Below, piece after piece: positions 24,979 through 33,569 of a stretch of DNA of 33,618 nucleotides. This DNA is from Schlesneria paludicola DSM 18645 (lineage in GTDB: Bacteria > Planctomycetota > Planctomycetia > Planctomycetales > Planctomycetaceae), in assembly GCA_945862235.1 (NCBI GenBank), contig CAMAYU010000048.1, positions 1 through 33,618 on the forward strand, read 5' to 3'. The stretch's first letter is position 1, and each line of letters begins with the position of its first letter. The notes beneath the pieces were generated by a model. The model made no database searches and was not told where the DNA came from. It saw nothing but the letters and a program-made list of their open reading frames with translations. Both the position numbers and the translations under genes were made by a program.

Positions 24979-25087
24979 GAGCGGGGCGGCGTCAGCCCCC
25001 CGGTTCTTGGGCGTAAGCCCTCTTCAAAAGAACCGGGGCTGATGCCGCCCCGCTCGGAAAGGTTTCACTTTGGACCGCGTGAGATAT
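24979..25087. repeat. Palindromic element, family A copy
   Basis: The 21-nt arms (24979-24999 and 25035-25055) are inverted with one mismatch, and carry the GGGGCGGCGTCAGCCCC core. The right end carries the shared 15-mer at 25073-25087. A degenerate left end (GATCCTCCCCGCGTCC) seems to overlap the last codons and stop of the kinase gene. It links the kinase gene to the PQQ/EF-hand gene. Confidence 0.8.
25073..25087 (+). promoter_or_regulatory. Shared upstream motif GACCGCGTGAGATAT (PQQ/EF-hand gene)
   Basis: The motif lies 60 nt upstream of the ATG at 25148 and points at the gene. It forms the right end of a family A palindrome. The same motif precedes three other exported-protein genes at 55-69 nt. 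Whether it is a promoter, an operator or just an element end is not known. Confidence 0.5.
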
Positions 25088-25147
25088 CGCGTTGAAATGC
25101 GTTCTACCCTGAACTCCCGCACAACTTCACCCTCAAGAGACCTCACC

Positions 25148-26593
25148 ATGCCCCGCCCTTTTTCTCGCGCGATGTTGTTCTCAGCGACCATGATGTCGCT
25201 CGCTCTGCTTTCGTTGGAGATGACCTATGCGGGCGATTGGACTCAGTTTCGCGGGTCGCTCGGGACGGGAGTCGCTGCGACTCAGGACAAGCTGCCGGTC
25301 GAGATCGGCCCCGACAAGCATGTCCTCTGGCGAACCGAGTTGGCTCCCGGCCACTCGTCGCCGGTGATCGTGGGCAACCGCATCTTCGCGACGGCGGTGC
25401 GCGACAAGAAACTCTTCACCGTCTGCCTCGACCGAGCGACCGGCAAGCAGCAATGGGAAGCGGAAGCTCCTTACGAGAAACTCGAACCGATCCACCGCAT
25501 CGGCAGCCACGCGCAATCGAGTCCCTGCGCGGACAACGAGCGGATCGTCAGCTTCTTCGGCTCGTGCGGTCTGCACTGCTACGACCACAGCGGCAAGCTG
25601 CTGTGGAAGCGGCCGATGGGGCCGTTCGTCAACGATTTCGGAGCCTCCAGTTCTCCAATCATCGTCGGCAACAAAGTCATTCTCTGCCAAGACCACGATG
25701 TCGGATCGTTCCTGATGGCGTTCGATAAGCAGTCGGGCAAGCCGCTTTGGGAGACGGATCGTTCCGAGTTCCCTCGCAACGCCAGCTCGCCCGTGTTGTG
25801 GCTCAATGAGGGTCGTCCGCAGATCGTCGTGGCCGCCACGTTGCGCGTCGTCGGTTACGACTTGGAGTCAGGTAAAGAGGCGTGGACCGTGCGAGGCGTC
25901 TCTCGCGCGGTGTCGTGTACGCCGTCGGTCGGTGATGACGGGCACCTCTACATCGCAGGCTGGGCGGCCGGTGGCGATGAAAACGAGCCGATCCGCGTCG
26001 AGCCATTCGACGATGTCGCCTCGTTGCGCGATGCCGACAAGAACGGAACGCTCGAAGAGAAGGAACTCGAAAAGGGAGCGGTCCTCCAACGGTACTCGCA
26101 AGTCGATCGCAACAAGGACGGACGTGTCACGAAGGCCGAGTACGAATACTTCCGAGGACTGCTCGACGAAGGAAAGAATCTCATCATCAGCATCAAGCAA
26201 GGTGCGCAGGGTGATGCCACGGAAACGCATCTCCGCTGGAAGCATCCCAAGCTCGTCCCCTTTTGTTCGTCGCCGGTCTATGTCTCCGGCCTGCTCTTCA
26301 CGATTAAAGACGGCGGCATTTTGCAGTGCCTGAACGCCAACACCGGCAAGCCAACGAAGCAGCAACGGCTGGAAGCGAGCGACGATTACTATGCCTCACC
26401 CGTGGCGGGCGACGGCAAAATCTACCTGCTCAACGAACAGGGCCAACTGACGGTCGTCAGTGCCACCGACAAGTGTGAAGTGCTGCACACGGCCGAGTTC
26501 AAAGAAGACGTGTACTCGACCCCCGCGATCCTCGACGGCCGCATCTATGTCCGCACGGCCAAGGCGCTCTACTGCTTTGGCGAGTCGAAGTGA
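25148..26593 (+). CDS. Exported PQQ-like beta-propeller protein with two EF-hands
   Basis: This 481-residue protein has a signal peptide (about residues 1-28, MPRPFSRAMLFSATMMSLAL...TYAG) followed by GDWTQFRGSLGTG, the usual opening of planctomycete PQQ-like propellers. Repeated blade motifs are seen: HVLWRTELAPGHSSPVIVGNRI, DRATGKQQWE, SGKLLWKRPMG, SGKPLWETD, ESGKEAWTVRG and the late AEFKEDVYSTPAILDGRIYVRTAKALYCF. Two calcium-binding EF-hand loops interrupt the propeller: DADKNGTLEEKE from D295 and DRNKDGRVTKAE from D320. Catalytic PQQ residues cannot be assigned, so it is more likely a structural, BamB-like or binding protein than a dehydrogenase. I use the ATG at 25148 (AAGAGA upstream); the upstream frame runs through a repeat. 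The shared 15-mer motif lies 60 nt upstream. Confidence 0.92.
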   Translation: MPRPFSRAMLFSATMMSLALLSLEMTYAGDWTQFRGSLGTGVAATQDKLPVEIGPDKHVLWRTELAPGHSSPVIVGNRIFATAVRDKKLFTVCLDRATGKQQWEAEAPYEKLEPIHRIGSHAQSSPCADNERIVSFFGSCGLHCYDHSGKLLWKRPMGPFVNDFGASSSPIIVGNKVILCQDHDVGSFLMAFDKQSGKPLWETDRSEFPRNASSPVLWLNEGRPQIVVAATLRVVGYDLESGKEAWTVRGVSRAVSCTPSVGDDGHLYIAGWAAGGDENEPIRVEPFDDVASLRDADKNGTLEEKELEKGAVLQRYSQVDRNKDGRVTKAEYEYFRGLLDEGKNLIISIKQGAQGDATETHLRWKHPKLVPFCSSPVYVSGLLFTIKDGGILQCLNANTGKPTKQQRLEASDDYYASPVAGDGKIYLLNEQGQLTVVSATDKCEVLHTAEFKEDVYSTPAILDGRIYVRTAKALYCFGESK

Positions 26594-26734
26594 AGTTGCA
26601 CGACGAATGCCACGTCGTTTAACTGCAAGCCAAAGGCGAGCGCGGAGGCATGAGACGGAGCCTGTTTTGCCATCGAAGCGCGGGGCGTTGCCCACGCGAT
26701 TAAACGAGTCAGTTCCGTCCGAGCGGAGGAGATC

Positions 26735-27262
26735 ATGCTCACCCTTCAACACCACGATGACCGGCAGTTGCGTCTGGCCGCAGACACCGAACACGACACG
26801 CGCGAGTTCGGCGAACGGCTCGCCGCGGTTCTCGCTCCCGGCGCGATCGTGGCGTTGGTCGGAGACCTCGGCGCGGGGAAGACACTGCTCGTCAAAGCGA
26901 TCGCCGCCGCGCTCGGTGTTCCGTCCGATGAGGTCAACAGCCCGACGTTCACACTGATCCAAGAGTACGACGGACGAATCCCGCTGCGTCACTGCGACAC
27001 CTACCGCCTGCGCGATCCGAGTGAGTTCCTCGATCTTGGTCTTGATGAACTGTTCGCTCGCGACGGCATCGCCCTCGTCGAATGGGCCGATCGCGTGCGT
27101 GACTTCCTGCCGCGCGATGTCCTCACGATACAGATCGAGATCACCAGCCCCGAGGCCCGCCTGTTCGCCGTAACAGCGTCGGGACCAGCCTCGCAACAGA
27201 TGCTCGTTCGTCTCACGCAGAACCTCCCTCGCGAGGCCACTCCCCACGCTTCCCGCGACTGA
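26735..27262 (+). CDS. tsaE: tRNA threonylcarbamoyladenosine biosynthesis ATPase TsaE
   Basis: This 175-residue P-loop ATPase works with TsaB and TsaD to make t6A37 in tRNAs that read ANN codons. The Walker A motif is GDLGAGKT at residues 43-50. Other family segments are SPTFTLIQEYDG (69-80), HCDTYRLRDPSEFLDLGLDEL and ALVEWADRV, the usual TsaE order. The ATG at 26735 has a strong GGAGGAG ribosome site. The C-terminal ~25 residues extend past the usual fold. TsaB and TsaD are not in the window. The 141-bp gap upstream includes TTAAACGAGTC, which recurs before the Gfo/Idh gene. Confidence 0.95.
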   Translation: MLTLQHHDDRQLRLAADTEHDTREFGERLAAVLAPGAIVALVGDLGAGKTLLVKAIAAALGVPSDEVNSPTFTLIQEYDGRIPLRHCDTYRLRDPSEFLDLGLDELFARDGIALVEWADRVRDFLPRDVLTIQIEITSPEARLFAVTASGPASQQMLVRLTQNLPREATPHASRD

Positions 27263-27307
27263 GTAGGCGGGCTACCGTGAGCGAGAAGTACGTCAAACGG
27301 CACGAAG

Positions 27308-27405
27308 TGAGACCTCTGAGCGGGGCGGCGTCAGCCCCTTGGCTCTTGGGCGTAAGCCCGCTTTGGAAGAATCGGGGACTGACGCCGCCCCGCTCAGAGG
27401 TCTCA
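27308..27405. repeat. Palindromic element, family A copy
   Basis: The 27-nt arms (27308-27334 and 27379-27405) are perfect reverse complements around a 44-nt centre that includes CTTGGGCGTAAGCCCG, also present in the copy at 24979. The right end continues into the shared motif at 27411-27425. It sits between tsaE and the Gfo/Idh gene. Confidence 0.85.
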
Positions 27406-27410
27406 TCGCT

Positions 27411-27425
27411 GACCGCGCGAGGTGT
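27411..27425 (+). promoter_or_regulatory. Shared upstream motif GACCGCGCGAGGTGT (Gfo/Idh gene)
   Basis: The motif lies 69 nt upstream of the ATG at 27495 in the same orientation as the other three copies. It follows the right arm of a family A palindrome. A second shared sequence, TTAAACGAGTC, lies between it and the start (27453-27463). Confidence 0.5.
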
Positions 27426-27494
27426 AGATTGTGCGCCGCATCGGCCGAGCGGTTAAACGAGTCCCTTTCCTTCCCCTTTCTGGAGACCCGCCTC

Positions 27495-28808
27495 ATGTCA
27501 GACCAGACTTTCTCAGTAGATCGTCGTCAGTTTTTGCAGTCGTCCACGCTGGCGGCGGCCGCCACGTTGGCTCCGGCTCTGTTCAACAATGTCTCGGCTC
27601 AAGAGAGTCCGAGCGAAGTGTTGAACGCGGGCGTGATCGGGACCGGACGCGGGATGGCTCACGCCAACGCGGTCATCAACGGCAAGGGAGTGAAGCTGAA
27701 CTACGTTTGCGATGTCGATCAGAAGCGGCTCGACATCGCCATGAAGACCGTCACGGACAAAGGGGCCAAGGCGCAGGGGATCACCGATTTCCGACGGATG
27801 CTCGACGATCCCAAGCTCGACGTGGTCTTCATCGCCACGTGCAATCACTGGCACGCACCGGCGACGATCTTGGCGTGCTCGGCAGGGAAGCACGTCTATG
27901 TCGAGAAGCCCGGCAGTCACAACGCGCGCGAGGGAGAACTGATGGTCGCGGCGGCTCGCAAACATAAGCGCGTCGTACAAATGGGCAACCAACGCCGGAC
28001 ATGGGCCGGGCTGCGCGAAGGGATCGCGAAGATGAAGGAGGGGCTGATCGGCCACGTCCATTATGCCCGTTGCTGGTACGACGCCAACCGGACCACGATT
28101 GGAACAGGCAAACCCGTTCCCGTCCCCGAGACGCTCGATTACTCGATGTGGCAAGGCCCGGCTCCCGAGCGACCGTACCTCGACAACCTCGTTCACTACA
28201 ACTGGCACTGGCGCTGGCATTGGGGCGGTGGCGAGTTGGCGAACAACGGCATCCATTCGCTCGACGTGGCCCGGTGGGGACTCGGCGTCGAATACCCATC
28301 GCAGGTCAGCTTTCTCGGTGGACGCTATCACTTCACCGACGATCAAGAGACGCCTGACACCGGTGCCGCCGTCTTCCACTTCGCGGGCGAAGGGAACAGC
28401 CCCGGCAAAGGGATCACGTGGGATGTCAGTAGTTGCCATCCACGTCGCGACGAGAAGAACAGCTTCGTCGTGTTCTACGGCGACAACGGTTCGATGCACC
28501 TCGACGGCGGCAGCGGCTACAAGTTCTACGACCTCAAGGGTACCGAGATCGCCAAGGGGGGCGGTGGCCACGGTGGTGAGCAAGACCACATCCAGAACTT
28601 CCTCGACTGCATTAAGAATGGCGAGATACCGAACTCAGAAATTGGCGAAGGTCAGAAGAGTACGCTCCTCTGCCACCTCGGCAACATCTCGTACAAGCTC
28701 GGCCGCATGGTGAAGTTCGATCCCGCCACCAAACAAATCGTCGGCGACAACGACGCGACCGCTCTCTGGGGCCGCGAGTACCGCAAAGGCTGGGAGCCGG
28801 TCGTGTGA
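27495..28808 (+). CDS. Tat-exported Gfo/Idh/MocA family oxidoreductase
   Basis: This 437-residue NAD(P)-dependent oxidoreductase likely acts on sugars or inositols. The ATG at 27495 has GGAGA upstream and gives a twin-arginine signal (DRRQFLQSSTLAAAATLAPALF, about residues 9-30). The Rossmann motif is AGVIGTGRGMAHANA near residues 45-59, followed by YVCDVD at 70-75. The family EKP motif, with its catalytic lysine, is E137-K138-P139. The C-terminal half is typical of secreted planctomycete members (HWRWHWGGGELANNGIHSLD, NSFVVFYGDNGSMHL). The open frame runs upstream through a palindrome and should not be used. A strong terminator follows. The substrate is unknown; the family is hugely expanded in planctomycetes and linked to polysaccharide breakdown. 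Confidence 0.95.
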   Translation: MSDQTFSVDRRQFLQSSTLAAAATLAPALFNNVSAQESPSEVLNAGVIGTGRGMAHANAVINGKGVKLNYVCDVDQKRLDIAMKTVTDKGAKAQGITDFRRMLDDPKLDVVFIATCNHWHAPATILACSAGKHVYVEKPGSHNAREGELMVAAARKHKRVVQMGNQRRTWAGLREGIAKMKEGLIGHVHYARCWYDANRTTIGTGKPVPVPETLDYSMWQGPAPERPYLDNLVHYNWHWRWHWGGGELANNGIHSLDVARWGLGVEYPSQVSFLGGRYHFTDDQETPDTGAAVFHFAGEGNSPGKGITWDVSSCHPRRDEKNSFVVFYGDNGSMHLDGGSGYKFYDLKGTEIAKGGGGHGGEQDHIQNFLDCIKNGEIPNSEIGEGQKSTLLCHLGNISYKLGRMVKFDPATKQIVGDNDATALWGREYRKGWEPVV

Positions 28809-28837
28809 GAGCGTCGGCGTTGCACGGTGCATCAACG

Positions 28838-28880
28838 CAGAAGTCCGGCTTTTCGGAAAGCCGGACTTCTGTGTTTTCTC
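28838..28880 (+). terminator. Intrinsic terminator of the Gfo/Idh gene
   Basis: A perfect 15-bp stem (28838-28852 with 28857-28871) with a 4-nt loop is followed by TGTTTTCTCTT. It lies 30 nt past the stop. This is the clearest rho-independent terminator in the window. Confidence 0.9.
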
Positions 28881-28978
28881 TTCACGCAGACTCCGCTTCG
28901 CAGCGAGTCGCACCAGCAGGACGTTCGGCTAATCAAAGCTAAGCCGAACTTCGGCGTGATCAGCCCCAACGACATCGA

Positions 28979-30583
28979 TCAATTGACGGGCGGCGTAGCT
29001 GGAGGCGTCCCTGCGGGATCAGCAGGCGTTTCGGTGGCGGCGACCTTGGCTTTGACGAGCGTCTTCTTGCCCTGACGCAGGTTCTCGAAGCTCTCGCCGG
29101 AGACCACGTAGTACCAGTCGGCGAAACGGGAGTTCAGTTCTTTGACCAGCTTCTCACCGTCTTTGACCTTCTGCTCGAAGGCCTTGGAATCGGCTTCGTA
29201 CCGCTTTTGATCCGCTTCAAACTTGGCGACGGCCGCATCGTAAACCTTCTTCGGGTCTTCGGCTTTGTTGAGCGGAGCAGCAGCGTCGGCAGAGGCTTCA
29301 GTATCGTCTGCAACGTCAGCCGCGGGATCGGCTGGCGTCTCGGGTTTCACGGGAGCTTCCGGCTTCGTGCCGAGGCCCGCTTCGTCAAAGTGGACCATGA
29401 CGAACAAGTAACGACTCTTCAGCTTGGGCTTGTCGGACTCGGGTTGCTTGTCAGCCTCTTTCGATTCCTCATCCTTCTTCTGTTCTTCGCCGGTCTTCTT
29501 CTCGGCGTCGCCTTCTTTGGCTGCAAAGCCCGCTTCGACTTCCTGTTCGTTGCCGCTGAAGATGTCTCCAAACTTCAGGTCATACGCGACGCCTTGATTG
29601 GTGATGGCAATCATCTGTCCCTCTTTGGGGACCAGCAGCGTGCGATTGGATTTGCGGTCGGTCGCGAGGAAGAAGCCCTTGTCCTGAAGATCGAGCGCCG
29701 AGAACTGGTCGCGTTGCAACTTTCCTTCGCGCAGACCCTGCATGAGTTTCGCGGGCTTCTGTCGGACGCCGACGATCTTCAGATCATCGAGCGACTTGAT
29801 CAGCTTGTTGATCTCGTCCTGATTGACTTCCTCGGCGGCCTCGTCCAATCCAGCGAGCTTCCACGGATCGCTGGAGACTTTGCGAGACAGCTTGCTCGTC
29901 TCCCCTTCGACGACGGCCCCCTGTGACAGATCGACCGAGCTGGTGTCGATCACGATGTCGGACAGTCGCGTGGCATCGAGCTTGAGCAGATCGGGCTCAA
30001 TCCAGTCGGCAAACTTGGTCGAGACTTGGATGTCGAGCTTGGCGAAGTAGGTCGCCTTTTCGTCGGGACGACGAATGTAGAAGTTGCCCGGCCGACCTTT
30101 GACTTCCTTACCGATGATGTAGTCGGCCAGAACTTTCCCGGCCTCGTCCTTCAACGTGATGCGATTGCCGATCCCCTTGAGGTCCGAGTGCGAATCGCCC
30201 TGTGGATCGAGGACGCCGAACTCGGCGTGTTCGTTGTCGCGCGGTCCGGCGAAGCCTTCCCGCTTGATGCCGATCATCGACGTGGCCGTCTTGGCGAGAC
30301 GTTCCTGTCCGTCAGCGGGGTAGTTGTTTCGAGTGGGGATGCGCCACAGACCGTCTTTCCCCTGCACGACACTGAACGGACGAACCTCGGCCGTCTCCGC
30401 GTTGTAGCTGGAGACTTGCAGCGACTTCGCCGCGTCAGCGTCTTTGAAGTCGGGATAAAAGACCTCACCGACACCGGTGATGGCGGCGGTCTGCTTGGGT
30501 GTCGATGGTCCCGCAAAACGGGCGGCCACCACGGAGACGACGGCCACGGCAACAAAGGCGAGAGTACGTTGGAGTTCGTTCAT
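28979..30583 (-). CDS. DUF4340 domain protein, partner of Gld-type ABC transporter
   Basis: This 534-residue protein has one N-terminal membrane helix (TLAFVAVAVVSVVAARFAG, about residues 6-24) and a large extracytoplasmic domain of the DUF4340 type. Supporting segments are GVGEVFYPDFKDADAAKSLQVSSY, GKDGLWRIPTRNNYPADGQERL, LADYIIGKEVKGRPGNFYIRR and the late ADWYYVVSGESFENLR. A lysine/glutamate- then alanine/proline-rich linker (about residues 380-470) interrupts the domain. DUF4340 proteins are usually encoded beside GldF/GldG-like ABC genes, as here. I use the ATG at 30583; a TTG at 30631 is less likely. Its molecular role is not established. It lies 187 nt downstream of the GldF-GldG fusion on the same strand. 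Confidence 0.88.
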   Translation of the reverse strand: MNELQRTLAFVAVAVVSVVAARFAGPSTPKQTAAITGVGEVFYPDFKDADAAKSLQVSSYNAETAEVRPFSVVQGKDGLWRIPTRNNYPADGQERLAKTATSMIGIKREGFAGPRDNEHAEFGVLDPQGDSHSDLKGIGNRITLKDEAGKVLADYIIGKEVKGRPGNFYIRRPDEKATYFAKLDIQVSTKFADWIEPDLLKLDATRLSDIVIDTSSVDLSQGAVVEGETSKLSRKVSSDPWKLAGLDEAAEEVNQDEINKLIKSLDDLKIVGVRQKPAKLMQGLREGKLQRDQFSALDLQDKGFFLATDRKSNRTLLVPKEGQMIAITNQGVAYDLKFGDIFSGNEQEVEAGFAAKEGDAEKKTGEEQKKDEESKEADKQPESDKPKLKSRYLFVMVHFDEAGLGTKPEAPVKPETPADPAADVADDTEASADAAAPLNKAEDPKKVYDAAVAKFEADQKRYEADSKAFEQKVKDGEKLVKELNSRFADWYYVVSGESFENLRQGKKTLVKAKVAATETPADPAGTPPATPPVN

Positions 30584-30730
30584 GACGACGCTTCTGCTGG
30601 AGGAGTCCGATTTCAAATTCAGTCCAAACAACCCGGTCGATCTCAGATCTGTTCGACCGTTTCAGTCCAACTCGAATCAGGCCGACAATAGGCTGAATCA
30701 AGATTCTTAGTGGCAATCGAAAGTCCGGGT

Positions 30731-30752
30731 GCTGACGCCGCCCGGCTCGCCA
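30731..30752. repeat. Single-arm remnant of a family A palindrome
   Basis: This segment (core GCTGACGCCGCCCGGCTCGC) matches the right arm of the family A element at 18656-18679 with one change. No partner arm was found nearby. It lies between the DUF4340 and GldF-GldG genes. Confidence 0.6.
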
Positions 30753-30770
30753 CGACATTCAATGTCCCAA

Positions 30771-33449
30771 TCACTTCGCGACCGGAGCACGCCGCGACGG
30801 CGCGATGTCCTTGTATTCATCTTTCAAACGCAGCACCCAGACGAGCAGTCCGAGCACGATGGCAGGGATCGGCGGGAACAGAAGTGCGGCGGCGTAGTAA
30901 CCCCGTTCGACCGCCCGCACGTTGCGATCCGACTCGATCTTTCCCTTCTCGATGCTCTGTTCTTTCTTCTGGTTGATAGCCGCTTCCGCGACTTCCAGCT
31001 TGCGCGTGGTTTCGGCTTGCGCGATGAGCAGCATTTGCGTACGTGTTGAATCATCGAGCGCGGGATCGTTCTTGATCTTCTCGACCTTCTCGGCGAATTG
31101 CTTCTTGGCGTCTTCCAGTGCGGTCTTTGCCTCTTCGGCCGCCTTCTGGCGCTCCTTGGTCGCGTGTTCGATGAATCGTGCGGTCTGCTCTTCCACGCGA
31201 GCCAAAGTACGGTGCTTCGGGCGACGCTTTCGCAGAGCGATGTATGCCTTGTCGTCGGCCAGTGAATCGACCGCGTTCAACACGAACGTGACGTTGTCGA
31301 GGTTCAAGTGGAACTGCTTTCGTTCGCGAACGAAGAAGAACCAGTCGGAGATGATGTCCGCATCAGCCACGTAGATCACGTTGATCCGATCACCGGTCGC
31401 GTTCTTGGGTGACTCAATCTGAGCCGCGATCACGTGCGCGAACTCATCTTCGATCCGCAGCGGATCGTCGTCGATCTGGATTCCCATGAAGCTGTTCTTC
31501 ACGAGGTCTTTCCATTCGAGCAGTCCGGAATGAACACCCGTTCGTAGCAATGGCGTGAACTCCAGCTTGCTCCCTTCACGCGGTTTGATCGTGCCCGAGA
31601 AGAACAAGAACATCTCCTGCAACCCGCTGGTGACTTCGCTGTCCGGATTGAACGCTTTCGCCAAGCCACTCTTCGGAGTAATGGCGACAATCTCGGGACG
31701 CAACAGTTCGGAGTACTCGGGGTGAACCTGCATTGCCGTGTAGTCGAACACAACCTGGTCGTAGTTCCATTGGATGCCGAGGGCGTTGACGAGCGATGTC
31801 GCCTTGCCGCCATCGGCTTTCTGTTCGGGAGGCTGCCCCATTTGCATCATCGGGTTGCCGCCCCCCGCGCGTGGCTTGGGTTGGCTCGGGGAGAGCTGCG
31901 GATTCGTCGCTGGCAACGGGTCGTCGAAGATCAGAACGGCTTTGCCCTTCTTCACGTAATCGACGAAGTTCTGCATCTCAATCTGACCGAGTGACGACGG
32001 CAACACGGCCACCACCACGTCGTACTTCGTCTCATCAATGGGCCCGGCTGGCGAGACCGCTTCGACTTCGTACTGCTTCTTGAGTTCCGTGACGATTCGC
32101 CATTCGGGCGAGCTGCGGAACGACTGCATGTCGAACCCGCCGGTCAGCTTGGCGTCCGTTTCGAGGATGCCGACCTTGCGACGTTTCTCGGCGGCGACGG
32201 TGTTCACCGTGCGAGTCAGCTCGTATTCCAGCGGCAGTCCTACGTCGAAGAAGGGGATCACGACTTCGTTCGCCCCGCTGTTGATGACCGCGCCGAGATA
32301 GACCTCATCTACTTGCGTCCGGCCCGCTCGTTCCGACTGAACCTTGCGGCCTTCAATTCCAAACTTCTTGGCCTCTTCCGCTTGAGGACTGGCCGGATCG
32401 ACCACGGCCACTCGCACGGTGATGTTCCCGTGGCTGGCCTGTTCGTACTGAGACAGCAGCCCGAGAAGCAGCGTCTTGACCGGAGCGTAATCGCGGGGAA
32501 CTTCCTTGCTGACGAAGGCCTGGATCGTGACGGGGCGATTGGCGTTCAAGTTGCCCAACAGCTTGTTCGTCGTCGGGGCCACCGTGAAGACTTGTTCACC
32601 GGTCATATCCACGGTTTTGCTGCTCCCGGAAAGGAGTGCGTTACCGCTAACGAGAATCAGGGCCAAGGACACTCCGCGTGCGGCGTACTGCCAACCCATG
32701 CTGGCTCCGCGCACGCCACCCTTCCAATGCCGCTGACCAATCAGCACCAGATTCACGTAGAGCATGAACCCGGTAAACGACAGGAAGTACAGGACGCTCT
32801 TGACTTCGATGAGACCGATTCCGAACGGAGCAAACTGCCGAGGCAAGCTCATTTGCTCGAAGAACTGATCGTTCCCGACGAGCATTTGCAGCGGAGCCGG
32901 AATCGGCACTAAGCCCACCACGATTGGCAGCACGCAGATTAGTGACGCCAGCACGAACGCGACCGTGGCACTGTTTGTCAGGTACGAGGCGACCATGCCA
33001 GCACTGAGCAGGGCACAGCCCGCCAACCAGTAGCCAAAGTAATTGGCGAACAGGAGTCCCGCATCAGGCTCACCGATCCATGCCAGCACGACGGCGTGAG
33101 TCAGCGAGAAGAGGAGTGCCACGGTATAGACCGCCACGACGGCGAAGTACTTACCCAACAGGACTTCGAGGTCCGACACCGGCAGCGTGAAGAGCAGCTC
33201 TTCCGTGCCGAGTTTTCGTTCCTCGGACCAGACGCCCATCGTGATGGCGGGGACAATGAACAGCAGCAGTTGCGGGAACCACTCGTTGAGCTGGTCGAGT
33301 GTCGCGAGATTGTTCGTGAAGAACTTCTCTTGGAAGGCGGCAAACGCGCCCACAAACACGAAGGCCACGATGAACAGGTAGCCGATCATTCCGGAGAAGT
33401 AACTCCAGAAGTTCCGTTTGAAAACCGCGAGAACAACATGACTTCGCAT
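30771..33449 (-). CDS. Fused GldF-like ABC permease and GldG-like auxiliary protein
   Basis: This 892-residue protein joins two proteins that are separate in Bacteroidetes gliding systems. Residues about 1-270 are an ABC-2 type permease with six or more membrane helices (RNFWSYFSGMIGYLFIVAFVF; WSEERKLGTEELLFTLPVSDLEVLLGKY is the typical cytoplasmic segment). Residues about 290-700 are a GldG/ABC_transp_aux-like domain (NRPVTIQAFVSKEVPRDYAPVK, LLSQYEQASHGNITVRVAVVDP, GKAVLIFDDPLPAT). A charged, probably coiled-coil region (about 750-850, rich in E/A/K) leads to a last helix (GYYAAALLFPPIPAIVLGLLVWV). I use the ATG at 33449. The ATPase is not in view: upstream of this gene only repeat sequence is seen before the window ends. 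In planctomycetes it likely handles export or envelope work; gliding is unproven. Confidence 0.9.
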   Translation of the reverse strand: MRSHVVLAVFKRNFWSYFSGMIGYLFIVAFVFVGAFAAFQEKFFTNNLATLDQLNEWFPQLLLFIVPAITMGVWSEERKLGTEELLFTLPVSDLEVLLGKYFAVVAVYTVALLFSLTHAVVLAWIGEPDAGLLFANYFGYWLAGCALLSAGMVASYLTNSATVAFVLASLICVLPIVVGLVPIPAPLQMLVGNDQFFEQMSLPRQFAPFGIGLIEVKSVLYFLSFTGFMLYVNLVLIGQRHWKGGVRGASMGWQYAARGVSLALILVSGNALLSGSSKTVDMTGEQVFTVAPTTNKLLGNLNANRPVTIQAFVSKEVPRDYAPVKTLLLGLLSQYEQASHGNITVRVAVVDPASPQAEEAKKFGIEGRKVQSERAGRTQVDEVYLGAVINSGANEVVIPFFDVGLPLEYELTRTVNTVAAEKRRKVGILETDAKLTGGFDMQSFRSSPEWRIVTELKKQYEVEAVSPAGPIDETKYDVVVAVLPSSLGQIEMQNFVDYVKKGKAVLIFDDPLPATNPQLSPSQPKPRAGGGNPMMQMGQPPEQKADGGKATSLVNALGIQWNYDQVVFDYTAMQVHPEYSELLRPEIVAITPKSGLAKAFNPDSEVTSGLQEMFLFFSGTIKPREGSKLEFTPLLRTGVHSGLLEWKDLVKNSFMGIQIDDDPLRIEDEFAHVIAAQIESPKNATGDRINVIYVADADIISDWFFFVRERKQFHLNLDNVTFVLNAVDSLADDKAYIALRKRRPKHRTLARVEEQTARFIEHATKERQKAAEEAKTALEDAKKQFAEKVEKIKNDPALDDSTRTQMLLIAQAETTRKLEVAEAAINQKKEQSIEKGKIESDRNVRAVERGYYAAALLFPPIPAIVLGLLVWVLRLKDEYKDIAPSRRAPVAK

Positions 33450-33569
33450 CGTTGGGAGACCTCGATGAACATCACGGTGGAAGGACTGAAACAACTTACA
33501 CCTGCTCGATCGCACCGTGCGACACAGCAGGGACCCGCTGAAGCCAGCAGGTTGGAAATGAAGTCGGAC

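Noticed and set aside
27339-27494. N-terminal extension of the Gfo/Idh protein
   Set aside because: It runs through a family A palindrome. The Tat signal at the ATG at 27495 is the expected N-terminus.
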